64,000 nt of DNA from positions 120,682 through 184,681 of the forward strand of contig NZ_RCMB01000013.1 in assembly GCF_011319465.1 (NCBI RefSeq), read 5' to 3'. Under the pieces are notes generated by a model. The model was given only the letters and a program-made list of their open reading frames with translations. It was not told the DNA's origin and did no database searches. Position numbers and translations under genes: made by a program. The DNA is from Candidatus Nitrosotalea sp. TS. Lineage in GTDB: Archaea; Thermoproteota; Nitrososphaeria; Nitrososphaerales; Nitrosopumilaceae. Shown in pieces: positions 48,180 through 58,986 of this stretch; positions within the stretch are counted from its first letter, which is position 1, and every line of letters starts with the position of its first letter.

Positions 48180-49605
48180 TTACTCGCCATCATAGTTAAC
48201 ACGTAAATTTGTAAACGGATATTGTTCAGAATCATAATTGAATATGCCACTTGAAAATTCCTTTATGGTCGTGGTATTTCCGTATACCATAGACAGTTCT
48301 CTTCCAATTCCAATGTTGGATTGAAAAGGAGGGTCGGCTACAAGTACTATATTTTTAGTTGGTATTGGACAATATATCAAATCACGATAATCGGCAAAGA
48401 CATTCTTGTCATGAAATACGTAATAAAATATCCAAGAATATACAGGGCTTGAGATTACAGTGACATTTTTATTTTCATTAGCATATTTTGCCACAAATGC
48501 AGTAGCTTCAACCTGACTGGAAATATTTGCAGTTATGAGCAAAGTTGTACTCACTATGCCAAAAACTGCAATTGCCGTAAGTGCCATATACGATATAGGA
48601 ATTGATCTTAGCGGTTTCTTGATTTCCATTATCAGCCGCCCTCCTGCAATACACAGTATTGGAATTACTGGCATCCAGTAGAAATACTGGACATAATTTA
48701 TGAGTGAAAATAAAATGAGAAATGGTGCACACCATAAGATGGGCAGAGTCTCTCTTTTAATTACACTGTATGCAATACCCGCAAATCCAAGTAAAAATAG
48801 AACAGGATCAAAAATAAAAAAGCCGCCAAGCAGATATGGCAGTCCACCATTACCTCTTCCCTGTTTGCCACATTATGCCATCTAGCCAAAGATTGAATTC
48901 TCCTCTCATGATGCTTTCAATTGGCCAAATTAGCGGAATTAGTATTACAGGAATAAACCACAATCCAATTTTTCTCAATCCAGTGCTCTTGTAGACTAGA
49001 AAAATAAGAAGAGGCAACATGATAACCATGTCCACCTTGGTGAAAAGAACCAGTCCCATGCATATGCCTGAAAGTAAAACCAGGATAGACTTGTGTTTAG
49101 AGTCTTTGGAATAGATTGCAAGCAGTATTGAGAGCAACAAAAACGGTAATAGAATAGAATCCAAGAGTATTCTCCTCGTTATCCACGTCATAGGCATAAC
49201 AGCAAATAGAAGAGAAGCCGCTATGGCAGTCTTTGTATTGTACCGCTTTTCTGAAATCTTGAATATGAGAAAAGTATCTGCGATTGCAAGCAGTCCCATC
49301 AACATTCGCGGAACAAGATACAACGTACCAATAGAATTACTGTCAAGAGTAGGATGAAGTGAGTTTGGATAACCCACTGCGGAGAGCATGCCGGCAAGAA
49401 ACAGCTGACCGAAATACGGATGATCGTAAAAATATCTTTCTTGAAGTCCCAATCCGCTAATGACATGCATTGCTCTTCGCATGTAGACTCCCTCATCATA
49501 GAACAAATCAGGAAATCCTATAACATTCCAAAGATGCGCAAATGCTGATAATGACAATATGATTACCAGTACTATGTATTTTCTACTTTGCATATCTCCA
49601 AACAA
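48180..49605 (-). CDS. GT39/ArnT-like membrane glycosyltransferase (frameshifted)
   Basis: N-terminal membrane helix, then the catalytic loop acid motif in FPDLFYDEGVYMRRAMH and DHPYFGQLFLAG, followed by multiple membrane helices typical of dolichyl-phosphate-mannose:protein mannosyltransferase/ArnT proteins. An indel at about 48857 splits it; the other frame reads GRGNGGLPYLLGGFFIFDPV and continues without a break to the stop at 48180. About 475 residues. A likely role is transfer of a sugar from a lipid carrier to a surface glycan or to proteins such as the large one encoded next. Confidence 0.72.
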
Positions 49606-49845
49606 TTTCTTTTAGGATTGATATTGAAAAAATGATGTCTATAAGTGGTTTCATTTTTTCTGACGAGTTGAGCGTCTTTTACGCCTTACAATATTTCGTT
49701 GTTAGCATTTCTCTTTCACATTCAATTGACAAAAAGCCATCAAGAATAGGTGATGAATAGTGACTGGTTTGGGGCGGAGACATGAAAATGCACTTGGAGA
49801 GACGTTCCTCTAAATGAAAATTATTCAACGAAAAACAATAAAGAA

Positions 49846-52800
49846 TTATTGTTTTTGAGCTTGGCAGTTGACTACTGTATCTGCGCTTGGGTTTCCTAGA
49901 TAGCATGTATTATGTCCAGTGCCACCTTGGATTATGTTGCTTCCAGTTCCTACATAGATCAGTTCATTGCCTGTGCTTCCCTTGATTATGTTATTGCCAT
50001 TACCTGCAATGATCATATCATTTCCGCTACCACCAAATATTATGTTGTCACCGTTTCCTGCAATTATACAATCCCCTGCAGGACCTGCGTGAATTGTATC
50101 ATTTCCATCAAGTCCTAATATCAAGTTCGATACTGGTGAACCTGTTAAGGTGTCACTATTGTTAGTTCCTGTAATTACATTATAGAGAGATTCAGGCTTG
50201 CCGCATGCTAGAACATTAATTGTCTGATCTAGCGACTTGGTATTTCCAAACTTGTCAACAGCAGTCCATTGTACTATGGTCTTTCCAATATGAAATAGAC
50301 CTGTGGAATTATTTGTTATCTTGGGTGAAGTGTCAATTATACCAGTTGCTGTAGATTGCCCTGTTGAAACTGGAGTTACAAAAGAGGTAGCGTTGATGAC
50401 AATATCTGATGGAATTGTTAGCTGTGGTGGAGAATGATCAACTACTTCGACCAGTTGAGTCGAGGTTGCAGTATTGCCTGCCACATCTTTTGCAGTCCAA
50501 GTTACTGTAGTATTACCAAATGGAAATACTGCAGGAGCATCATTTGTAATGGAAACTACTTTAGTGTTATCCGTAGCTGTAGCATTACCAATACTTACTT
50601 GATTACTTGTAGGGCTGGTAGCATTAACTATGACTGTATGTGGTGGAATTATCTTGGGTGCAGTGGTATCTACTACATTGACTGTTTGAGTAACATTTGA
50701 TATGTTGCCTGCAGCATCTTTTGCAGTCCAGACTATTGTTGTCTTGCCTAACGGGAATGTCTTTGATGCGTTGTTGGTTATGGTGACTGGTTCAATATCG
50801 GTAGCTGTTGCATTGCCCAGTGGTACCGTGTTATTGTCAAGAGATGTTGCCTCAAAGGTGACGTTTGCTGGTGGGGTTAGCTTGGGTGCAGTGGTATCTA
50901 CTACATTGACTGTTTGAGTGGCATTAGCCGTATTACCTGATGTGTCTTTTGCAGTCCACAATACTGTTGTCTTGCCTAATTGGAATACGCTAGGAGCGTT
51001 GTTGGTTATGGTGACTGGTTCAATATCGGTAGCTGTTGCATTGCCTAGTGGTACTGTATTGCTGGTAACTGATACTGCTTCAAAGGTGACGTTTGCTGGT
51101 GGGGTTAGCTTGGGTGCAGTGGTATCTACTACATTGACTGTTTGAGTAACATTTGATATGTTGCCTGCAGCATCTTTTGCAGTCCAGACTATTGTTGTCT
51201 TGCCTAACGGGAATGTCTTTGATGCGTTGTTGGTTATGGTGACTGGTTCAATATCGGTAGCTGTTGCATTGCCCAGTGGTACTGTATTGCTGGTAACTGA
51301 TACTGCTTCAAAGGTGACGTTTGCTGGTGGGGTTAGCTTGGGTGCAGTGGTATCATGTACAAGAACAGTCTGAGTGGCATTTGCAGTATTGCCGGATGTG
51401 TCCTTGGCAGTCCAAATGACAGTGGTCATTCCAACTGGAAATACTTTGGGAGCATCATTTGTTACAGTTACTTGTTCAATGTCAGTTACCGTAGGAGTAC
51501 CCAATGGTACCGTGTTATTGTCAAGAGATGTTGCCTCAAAGGTGACGTTTGCTGGTGGGGTTAGCTTGGGTGCAGTGGTATCGTGTACAAGAACAGTCTG
51601 AGTGGCATTTGCAGTATTGCCGGATGTGTCCTTGGCAGTCCAGACTATTGTTGTCTTGCCTAACGGGAATGTCTTTGATGCGTTGTTGGTTATGGTGACT
51701 GGTTCAATATCGGTAGCTGTTGCATTGCCCAGTGGTACCGTGTTATTGTCAAGAGATGTTGCCTCAAAGGTGACGTTTGCTGGTGGGGTTAGCTTGGGTG
51801 CAGTGGTATCTACTACATTGACTGTTTGAGTGGCATTAGCAGTATTACCTGATGTGTCTTTTGCAGTCCACAATACTGTTGTCTTGCCTAATTGGAATAC
51901 GCTAGGAGCGTTGTTGGTTATGGTGACTGGTTCAATATCGGTAGCTGTTGCATTGCCTAGTGGTACTGTATTGCTGGTAACTGATACTGCTTCAAAGGTG
52001 ACGTTTGCTGGTGGGGTTAGCTTGGGTGCAGTGGTATCTACTACATTGACTGTTTGAGTAACATTTGATATGTTGCCTGCAGCATCTTTTGCAGTCCAGA
52101 CTATTGTTGTCTTTCCTAACGGGAATGTCTTTGATGCGTTGTTAGTTATGGTGACTGGTTCAATATCGGTAGCTGTTGCATTGCCTAAGTGGTACTGTAT
52201 TGCTGGTAACTGATACTGCTTCAAAGGTGACGTTTGCTGGTGGGGTTAGCTTGGGTGCAGTGGTATCGTGTACAAGAACAGTCTGAGTGGCGTTTGCAGT
52301 ATTGCCTGATGTGTCCTTGGCAGTCCAAATGACAGTGGTCATTCCAACTGGAAATACTTTGGGAGCATCATTTGTTACAGTTACTTGTTCAATGTCAGTT
52401 ACCGTAGGAGTACCCAATGGTACTGTGTTATTGTCAAGAGATGTTGCCTCAAAGGTGACGTTTGCTGGTGGGGTTAGCTTGGGTGCAGTGGTATCGTGTA
52501 CAAGAACAGTCTGAGTGGCATTTGCAGTATTGCCTGATGTGTCCTTGGCAGTCCACAATATTGTTGTCTTTCCTAACGGGAATGTCTTTGATGCGTTGTT
52601 AGTTATGGTGACTGGTTCGATATCGGTAGCTGTTGCATTGCCCAGTGGTACTGTGTTATTGTCAAGAGATGTTGCCTCAAAGGTGACGTTTGCTGGTGGG
52701 GTTAGCTTGGGTGCAGTGGTATCTACTACATTGACTATTTGAGTGGCGTTAGCAGTATTGCCTGATGTGTCTTTTGCAGTCCACAATACTGTTGTCTTGC

Positions 52801-54691
52801 CTAATTGGAATACGCTAGGAGCGTTGTTGGTTATGGTGACTGGTTCAATATCGGTAGCTGTTGCATTGCCTAGTGGTACTGTATTGCTGGTAACTGATAC
52901 TGCTTCAAAGGTGACGTTTGCTGGTGGGGTTAGCTTGGGCGACATGTGATTGACAACTGTTATCTTTTGTGTGGAATTAGCCATGTTTCCGCCTGCATCA
53001 ACTGCGGTCCAAGTAACTATGGTGGTACCAAGTGGAAATCCTTGTTGTGGGGAATTATTGGTAAGCGATGCAATTCCAATATTGTCGGTAGTGGTTGCTT
53101 GGCCAACATTTACTGGTGTTAGTGTTCCAGTGGCATTGACAATCATGTCTGCAGGTGCTTTTATTGTTGGCTTTGTAGTATCTTGAACTGTCACTGTTTG
53201 TGTGGTAGTAGCTACATTACCAGATGGATCAATTGCTTTCCAAGTAACGACTGTTTGTCCTAATGGAAAGTATGGTGGAGCATCATTTGTTACAGATTCT
53301 ACTCCTACTGCATCATATGTAGATGGGAGCCCTAGATCAACAGTGTTGTGATCAGCACTTGTTGCCTGAACAGTAACATTTGGTGGAGCAGTAATTGTAG
53401 GAGCAGTGGTATCAACTATAGTTATTTTTTGAGCTGCCTTTGCAGTATTTCCTCCTGCATTCATGGCAGTCCATGTGATCATTGTTGTACCTAGTGGAAA
53501 CTTAGACGGCGCATTGTTAGTAATAGAGACGACTTTTACGGCATCAGTTGCAGTAGCCTGACCAATAGATACAGGAGTCAAGATTCCTGTTGCTTCCACA
53601 GTCATGTCAGATGGTGCAGTAATTTGTGGTAATGTCTTCTCATTTGGATCTGTAATTAATGATGAGTTTGTACTTTGCACTGTATTTTGATTCTGAGTAG
53701 TCTGAGTATTTTGTTTTGTGCTTGAGTGGTTTCATTGGTTTGGTTAGTTTGTGATGGTATTTGCGGTGGTCGGTGTGGATGAACCAAATTTTTGTATTCT
53801 ATTATTGTCACTGTCTACAACAAAGATATTTCCTGCCGAGTCAACTGCAACATCTCTTGGCTCCATAAAGAAGTCAGGCCCCGTACCAGCATTTCCCCAA
53901 GATATAGTATTTCCATTACTATCAAATTCAACGACTTGGTTATTTCCATCATCTGCAACATAAATATCACCAGATTTATCCACGGCAATTCCAATTGGAG
54001 ATTTTAAACCTGCAGCTGCGCCATATGTTTGAAGATACGTTCCATCTGAAGCAAACTTTTCAACTCTATTATTTCCAGTGTCTGTAACATAGACATAGTT
54101 GTACGAATCAACAGCTACTCCATGCGGAGAAAGAAATTGTCCGTTATCAAGGCCGCTGCTTCCAATTGAAAGCAAGAATTTTCCATTGTCATCAAATTTT
54201 TCGACTCTGCTATTTCCAGTATCTACAACGTAAACGTTACCTTTAGAATCTACTGTAATTCCTTGAGGAAGTAAAAATTGTCCGTTATCACTTCCTCTAC
54301 CTCCCCATTGCATAATAAAATGTCCGCTCATGTCAAATTTTTGAACAATGTTCAAATCATTATCAACAACGTAGATAGAACCACCGCCAATTGCTATTCC
54401 TTCAGGTTCTTCAAAAGTGCCATTGCCAGATCCTTTGATTCCCCAAGTAGACAAAAAGTTGCCGTTGTTATCAAATTCCTGGACTCTTCTGTTACCCAAG
54501 TCTGTAACATAGACATTTCCTGAAGGATCAGTAGCTATTCCCTGTGGAAAGGCAAATTTTCCACTAGTCTGTAATCCATATGTTCCCCATTGCACCACAA
54601 AAGGTGGAGAATTGGACGCCCATGCGTACCCAATCACGGCACTTGACAGTACAAATACTATAATTCCTACTAGTGTAAGAGAGACCCTCAA
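49846..54691 (-). CDS. Giant secreted NHL-HYR-RTX surface protein (frameshifted)
   Basis: Joined frames give about 1,610 residues. Signal peptide LTLVGIIVFVLSSAVIGYAW; six NHL propeller repeats such as GITVDSKGNVYVVDTGNSRV (residues 40-305); a Thr/Gln/Asn-rich linker (breaks near 53700 and 53745); fifteen HYR repeats of 76 residues (unit like APKLTPPANVTFEA...KDTSGNTANATQTV; break at about 52190); then a C-terminal RTX-like Ca-binding region with DGNDTIHAGPAGDCIIAGNG and GGSGNDMIIAGNGN. HYR modules are extracellular, adhesion-type immunoglobulin-like folds. Likely a calcium-stiffened surface adhesin or matrix protein; function inferred. Confidence 0.78.
50650..52960. repeat. Tandem 228-bp HYR repeats with a 912-bp higher-order period
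   Basis: Ten near-identical 228-bp units (76 codons) lie in register. From N- to C-terminus they read A-B-C-D-A-B-C-D-A-B', where A has SVFQLGKTTVLWT, B has SKTFPLGKTTI, C has DIEQVTVTNDAPKVFPVGMT and D has KDAAGNISNVTQ. Copies of A begin near 50918, 51830 and 52743: 912 bases apart, or 913 where the frameshift lies. The last B' is a B/D hybrid. Five diverged HYR units flank the array. Recent block duplication and unequal crossover are the likely origin. Confidence 0.85.
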
Positions 54692-54929
54692 CGATGAGGA
54701 AGTGGTAGAATACCAAGATGATCTCCTAAGTTAGGAATTGTTGCAGTTTTTGTCAACTATGATTAAATTAGATAACCCAGTCCTCGTATGAATACGCAAT
54801 ATGACCATCACATACTAGGTAAATGATATGGCGTCCTAAATCACAGTATTAGTTTTGGCAACAAAAACTTTGGATAAGTGCAACTGTACACTTTATCAAA
54901 ATAAAGTAATAGGAAATAATTGAAAAAAA

Positions 54930-55376
54930 TTAAGGTTTTTTGTATTCGTCTTTTGTCAGTCTGAGAATGATCTTCTCACCGACACCCCAAATCTCAGACG
55001 TGTGGAATATCCTTGAGCCGGTAAGACCCTCTGTTACTTCAATTGATTCAAGTTCGTTGGTATCTTTGCTCATGTGAAGTCGTTTTACTTTTCCAACCTT
55101 TTTGCCGTCAATATCAACCACTGTTATGTCGGTTCTTATTGGTGCTGAGGAAAGTAGTACAGATTCTTCAGTAAACCTATCCACATAATCTCTGGACAAA
55201 AAGTAGTCCTTGCTAAATCCCTCATGGACTGTGACTCCTACCACTTCTAATGTGTCTGAGTTTATGTGTACGTGTTTTACCTTGCCATATTCTATTCCTT
55301 CTCTGTCAATGACTTTTTTTCCTTTAAACTCGTCTGCCTTTATCTGATTTCTATTAAATTCTAGCGAGGTTGCCAT
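54930..55376 (-). CDS. Tandem PRC-barrel domain protein
   Basis: 148 residues with two PRC-barrel modules: KVIDREGIEYGKVKHVHINS and TVVDIDGKKVGKVKRLHMSK, each about 55-60 residues. PRC barrels occur in rRNA-maturation RimM and in archaeal and photosystem proteins. No membrane segment. The role of this small archaeal type is unknown; RNA or protein binding is possible. Confidence 0.78.
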   Translation of the reverse strand: MATSLEFNRNQIKADEFKGKKVIDREGIEYGKVKHVHINSDTLEVVGVTVHEGFSKDYFLSRDYVDRFTEESVLLSSAPIRTDITVVDIDGKKVGKVKRLHMSKDTNELESIEVTEGLTGSRIFHTSEIWGVGEKIILRLTKDEYKKP

Positions 55377-55463
55377 ACGCGAGAGTTGCCAAGTCAGTTT
55401 ATTGAATCAGGTATCAGAGTTTTCAATCTAATGGGTTAAATTCTTTATAACAGAAATGGACAT

Positions 55464-55781
55464 ATGGAATTCAAAGAAGGACCTCTTACTTCCATTCTAG
55501 CCACAAAAGGAAGAAAGACCGGAAAAGAGCATGCCGTAGAGCTCAGAGCAGTATTTTATGACGGTAAATTCTATTTTTCAAGAAGAAACCCAAATAGTGA
55601 TTGGCTAAAAAATGCAATTGCAACTCCACTAGTCAAGATAACAGTAAATGATACAACTTTTTCAGGTTATGCATCACTGGTCAAGGATGAAGAATTGACA
55701 AAAACGATATCCCGCATGAAATATTCTGACAGACGAGCAGAGGATGCAAGAATAATGCTTGAAGTCATCCCATGTGAATGA
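55464..55781 (+). CDS. Flavin/deazaflavin-dependent nitroreductase-like protein
   Basis: 105 residues: ILATKGRKTGKEHAVELRAV and GKFYFSRRNPNSDWLKNAI match split-barrel PPOX/deazaflavin-dependent (DUF385-like) proteins. F420 or FMN binding is likely; thaumarchaea make F420. Substrate unknown. Overlaps the convergent gene by 17 bases. Confidence 0.65.
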   Translation: MEFKEGPLTSILATKGRKTGKEHAVELRAVFYDGKFYFSRRNPNSDWLKNAIATPLVKITVNDTTFSGYASLVKDEELTKTISRMKYSDRRAEDARIMLEVIPCE

Positions 55782-56406
55782 TTGTTGTAGTACCTCGTCG
55801 TTCGTATTCTTGACCATCTTTTGTTTCAATCACAACTACAGTAAAAGATACGACATCTCGTGGATGACACTTTTGGGCATCCATGTTTAGGTGTAAATCC
55901 AACATTTCAAACTCCCGTACGGCGTCAGTTGGTTCATCAATCGTGACAGGGCTTGTTGAGCTTATGAGAAATCTCATTTCCTTTTGGTGCCAGCCTATCT
56001 TTACTTTGGAACCATCTCTTCCAACTGCTTTGATGTTGATATCTACCATACCAGGCTTGGCAAGTGTATACCCAGATGCATTGTTTACAAAGACGCCAAT
56101 CTGGAAAGGATAGCCTGCTGTGTTTTCTGCCATTTTTTGGATCCCATCGTTCATCACAACATCAACTGCCTTGATCGTGGTTGCAACTTTGGCAATCCAT
56201 TCATTTGTGCGTTCCACTATTGCATGTATTCGATCCCTTCTTTTTTTGTCCTCATCTGGAGGTAGTTTGTAATAATCTACCCATGCAAGATAATCACTGC
56301 TAATGTCCTTGATGAACTGTATGCATGTTACCTTATAGTCTTCAACACTTGAAGCTCTTTCTGAGCCTTCATCATGTGGAACCCCATCTTTGTCAAGTGG
56401 AAGCAT
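55765..56406 (-). CDS. Hypothetical protein (213 aa)
   Basis: Not recognised. N-terminal helical part (CIQFIKDISSDYLAWVDYYK), C-terminal beta-rich part (FVNNASGYTLAKPGMVDINI, RDVVSFTVVVIETKDGQEYE). No signal peptide or membrane segment. An immunoglobulin-like or C2-like C-terminal domain is a guess. Confidence 0.55.
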   Translation of the reverse strand: MLPLDKDGVPHDEGSERASSVEDYKVTCIQFIKDISSDYLAWVDYYKLPPDEDKKRRDRIHAIVERTNEWIAKVATTIKAVDVVMNDGIQKMAENTAGYPFQIGVFVNNASGYTLAKPGMVDINIKAVGRDGSKVKIGWHQKEMRFLISSTSPVTIDEPTDAVREFEMLDLHLNMDAQKCHPRDVVSFTVVVIETKDGQEYERRGTTTIIHMG

Positions 56407-56476
56407 GAGTAAATAATAGAAAACCAGTAATTAAGTAAACTCAATAAATATATGAGAAAATTTCTTGTTTGTAATT

Positions 56477-56990
56477 ATGAGTTTTTCCTCAATTACTGCC
56501 GAACTTAGAAGGGAACTTGGATCAAATATGCCACAGATCAGAGTCCTTTTGAAAAAAAATCCCGCAATGGCATTTACGACAATAAATGAAACTGCATCCA
56601 AAGTAGGGAAAAAACATGGCATAATTCTTTCGTTGAATTTTCCTCAAAGAGGAAAGATTGAGGATTTTGAGTCATATGGAACAGGAGAATATCGGAATGG
56701 TCTTTCAGCGAAATAGCCGGAATTTCTCAATTGCTCGAGACTTGATAAAATCAAAAGCTGCTGAGATGTTAGACAAACCTCAAGTGCAGGATGCGTACAT
56801 GTATGAAGGAAAAGAGGGGGTTAGAGTCATGCTAGAAAATATGAGGCTGGACATATTACCAGCATCTTTGCATGTTTGGGGCAAATTCGACGACAGCATA
56901 TCAAAGTTTTGCGACTGGCTTTTGGTTAACTGTTATCAGCTCAGACCAGGAGTGGATGGTGCATTGAGTGAGACCAATTCAAAATCATAG
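56477..56990 (+). CDS. Hypothetical protein (frameshifted)
   Basis: Two frames joined near 56710: MSFSSITAELRRELGSNMPQ, KVGKKHGIILSLNFPQRGKI, then SRNFSIARDLIKSKAAEML, MLENMRLDILPASLHVWGKF. About 170 residues, soluble, alpha/beta. Not recognised. The end overlaps the convergent secreted-protein gene by about 55 bases, which is unusually long and may mean the true stop is earlier, behind a further indel. Confidence 0.5.
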
Positions 56991-57611
56991 ACCAGCGTGC
57001 CATTAAAATCATATATCTTGGACTTTACAGGAAGGGGCAAATTATCTACAATCCAGATCTTGTTTTCATTTGCACCTATTCTATAGGATATCAAATATGC
57101 ATTTGCCGAGCCAAATCCAAAGTTCATGTTTCCTGTATCTGTCACATCGAGCGTTTCATGATTTGCTCCTATGTACATATCTCCCCAGTCAGCTCCTTTT
57201 ACAAGATATTGATCAGTAGTTGCAAAGTCACGCATGGAAAACACGGATTGATCTAAAATGTCAAAATATGGTTTTGCTTCATCAGATACATTTGGATAAT
57301 CATAAACAAGACCAATTGGTACTGTCTGATTTATTATTTTGTCACTACCGCTAGGTTTTATCTGTATAAACAGGCTCTGGTTCTGGCCTTGCATAGGCAA
57401 AAATTTCATGTCAGCAGTGAAAGTTGGTGTTATTAAAAGAGACTCGATACACCATTTCAGGATCATATTGAGATCCTTTTCCCATGTGCCACTTGCTTGC
57501 CGTACTTGGCAAGGGGTTAAAATGCAGATTTGTAAAAAACGGCCATATCAGCCCTGTAGCGGCTGATACTATAACAATAGCAAAAATTGCCACCAGTTTA
57601 ATGTTGGCCAT
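56936..57611 (-). CDS. Secreted/membrane-anchored protein (frameshifted)
   Basis: N-terminal signal or anchor (IKLVAIFAIVIVSAATGLIW), then after an indel near 57430 a beta-rich extracytoplasmic domain: FTADMKFLPMQGQNQSLFIQ, LVKGADWGDMYIGANHETLD, KIWIVDNLPLPVKSKIYDFN. The domain looks like the N-terminal domain of the secreted protein at 59427 (compare IWVAPNLAYPVKAIVYT and KGADWG-type segments). About 225 residues. Function unknown. Confidence 0.6.
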
Positions 57612-57688
57612 CTATTTCAGCTACCTCGCCGTCTTATAGTTAAAGGTTTCAAATAAGCAAATATAGTGGAACGTTATGTACTTCGCAC

Positions 57689-57859
57689 ATGTGCGAGTGT
57701 GAAAAAGTCCACATGTATGAAGTTGAATTCAAGTTGGACGGCATGGTAGTAGTTCCAACACACAAGAATTGTGGAGATTCCTTAAATGAAAAACAAGTGG
57801 ACAAGTTCCAAAAAGAGCTTGTAAAGACATGGGGAATCAAAGACGAGGATGAAAAGTAG
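57689..57859 (+). CDS. Small Cys-containing protein (56 aa)
   Basis: MCECEKVHMYEVEFKLDGMV, then VVPTHKNCGDSLNEKQ and a charged helix. CxC at the N-terminus plus Cys28 and two His residues could bind a metal ion. No recognised family. Convergent with the cysteine-rich gene 37 bases on. Confidence 0.55.
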   Translation: MCECEKVHMYEVEFKLDGMVVVPTHKNCGDSLNEKQVDKFQKELVKTWGIKDEDEK

Positions 57860-57895
57860 TATTTTATAAAAAATAAAAGAAAAAAGGGTTAAAAC

Positions 57896-58039
57896 CTATC
57901 TGAATGATGCTACCTGTTCCTTACAAACTGATGCTTTGCAAGAACAATTAGCGTCACAATAGCATTCGCCTTGCATTGCGCAATCGCATTCTGTTTTGTT
58001 TTCTGTTGCTGAGTCGCATCCGCATGCTGCGTCTGTCAT
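57896..58039 (-). CDS. Metallothionein-like cysteine-rich protein (47 aa)
   Basis: ATG at 58039, stop at 57896: 47 residues, nine cysteines (positions 6, 8, 18, 20, 26, 28, 32, 34, 39), eight of them in four CxC pairs (ACGC, ECDC, ECYC, NCSC). There are few hydrophobic residues and one aromatic in the core. This cysteine spacing is that of metallothioneins, which bind Zn, Cu or Cd through thiolate clusters. No longer alternative frame covers the interval. Metal identity and family membership are inferences; no named metallothionein family is claimed. Confidence 0.65.
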   Translation of the reverse strand: MTDAACGCDSATENKTECDCAMQGECYCDANCSCKASVCKEQVASFR

Positions 58040-58101
58040 ATCTGGGAGATCTCCCACAGGGTTTTAAAGGTTATTAAAAAATTCAAGTAAACCAGCGTGT
58101 G

Positions 58102-58986
58102 TTATTTCTGATCTTTTATATCTACAAGAAGCCCGTTTACTCTTTGCAATAGTGCGTTTGCTTGCTTGTCTATAACCAGCTGATCGCTTTCGATATCAAG
58201 TGCCACCTTTAATACGTGGATGTATTCCGGGTTTTTATGAATCTGATTTTTTATTTTCATTATGTTATTTCTGCTCATGTACCCCAAATAGAAGTAACAG
58301 TCAGACAATAGTGAGTTTTCAACCAGATAATCATATTTTCTTTTGATGATCGTTGAGTGACCATTATTTTCAACCATGTCAGAAAATCCCATAGTTGATT
58401 TTACCATTCTTGAAAGAACCGAAGTAGAAGCCCTTTCCACTCCAAGTATATCATGTATCACAGAAAAGACTTGATTGATTTCATTTTTTTTCAAATTCCT
58501 AGTTATTTCCAACATATGAGTAGGACTAGGTCGTTTTGAGTTAATTGAGAATAGTGCATCTGCGAGAAAATACGAGGCACATTTTGTCCACACGGCAGCA
58601 AAAGGATCATTAGTTTTTACTGCTTCCTTGGCTTTGTTTGCAAAGATTCCTGCATCAACAAGACAGCTTTGAGTGTATGAGTTTAGAATTTTTTCCTTCT
58701 TTTCCTTTATTTTTGCCAGAAACATACGTAGCTTCCACTGATCATCATGAAGTATAGTCAAGTTTTCCAATTGAGCTAAAATTGCAACATTAGACTCTGA
58801 CAAAGAACAATGGTGTAGTTTTATTAGATTTCCTGAAAGATCGTGAACTGATTCGCCTGATTTGTCATCAAAGACGCTGATATTATATTCACAGCAATCA
58901 AAATTACATTCATTATTTCGGCATCCGCCAAAACCTACAGGATGTTCAGATAGATATAGTAATTTCGGAATTTTTTGTACATCCAC
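58102..58986 (-). CDS. Hypothetical protein with Cys-rich N-terminus (294 aa)
   Basis: Not recognised. The N-terminus has CRNNECNFDCC with nearby His and Cys residues (HHCSLSESN), probably a metal site; the rest is helical (FLAKIKEKKEKILNSYTQSC, AVKTNDPFAAVWTKCASYFL). It stands beside the metallothionein-like gene on the same strand, so a shared metal role is possible. No membrane segment. Confidence 0.6.
   Translation of the reverse strand: MDVQKIPKLLYLSEHPVGFGGCRNNECNFDCCEYNISVFDDKSGESVHDLSGNLIKLHHCSLSESNVAILAQLENLTILHDDQWKLRMFLAKIKEKKEKILNSYTQSCLVDAGIFANKAKEAVKTNDPFAAVWTKCASYFLADALFSINSKRPSPTHMLEITRNLKKNEINQVFSVIHDILGVERASTSVLSRMVKSTMGFSDMVENNGHSTIIKRKYDYLVENSLLSDCYFYLGYMSRNNIMKIKNQIHKNPEYIHVLKVALDIESDQLVIDKQANALLQRVNGLLVDIKDQK

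Noticed and set aside
48132..48206. 24-codon hydrophobic plus-strand frame (MGTPVSIGLSLVLISILLAI)
   Set aside because: Could be a tiny membrane protein, but it overlaps the end of the GT39-like gene and is too short to support without homologues.
49679..49906. Minus-strand frame of 75 codons at the end of the giant gene
   Set aside because: Its C-terminal part overlaps the RTX region's DNA in another frame, and the upstream portion has no motif or start signal.
50702..52949. Series of plus-strand frames of about 75 codons in a row
   Set aside because: They are exact antisense shadows of the HYR repeats on the minus strand, with the same 228-base period; the minus frame carries the conserved domain.
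50650..52960. Possible CRISPR array
   Set aside because: Units are 228 bases, contiguous and protein-coding in register; there are no short identical repeats separated by unique spacers.
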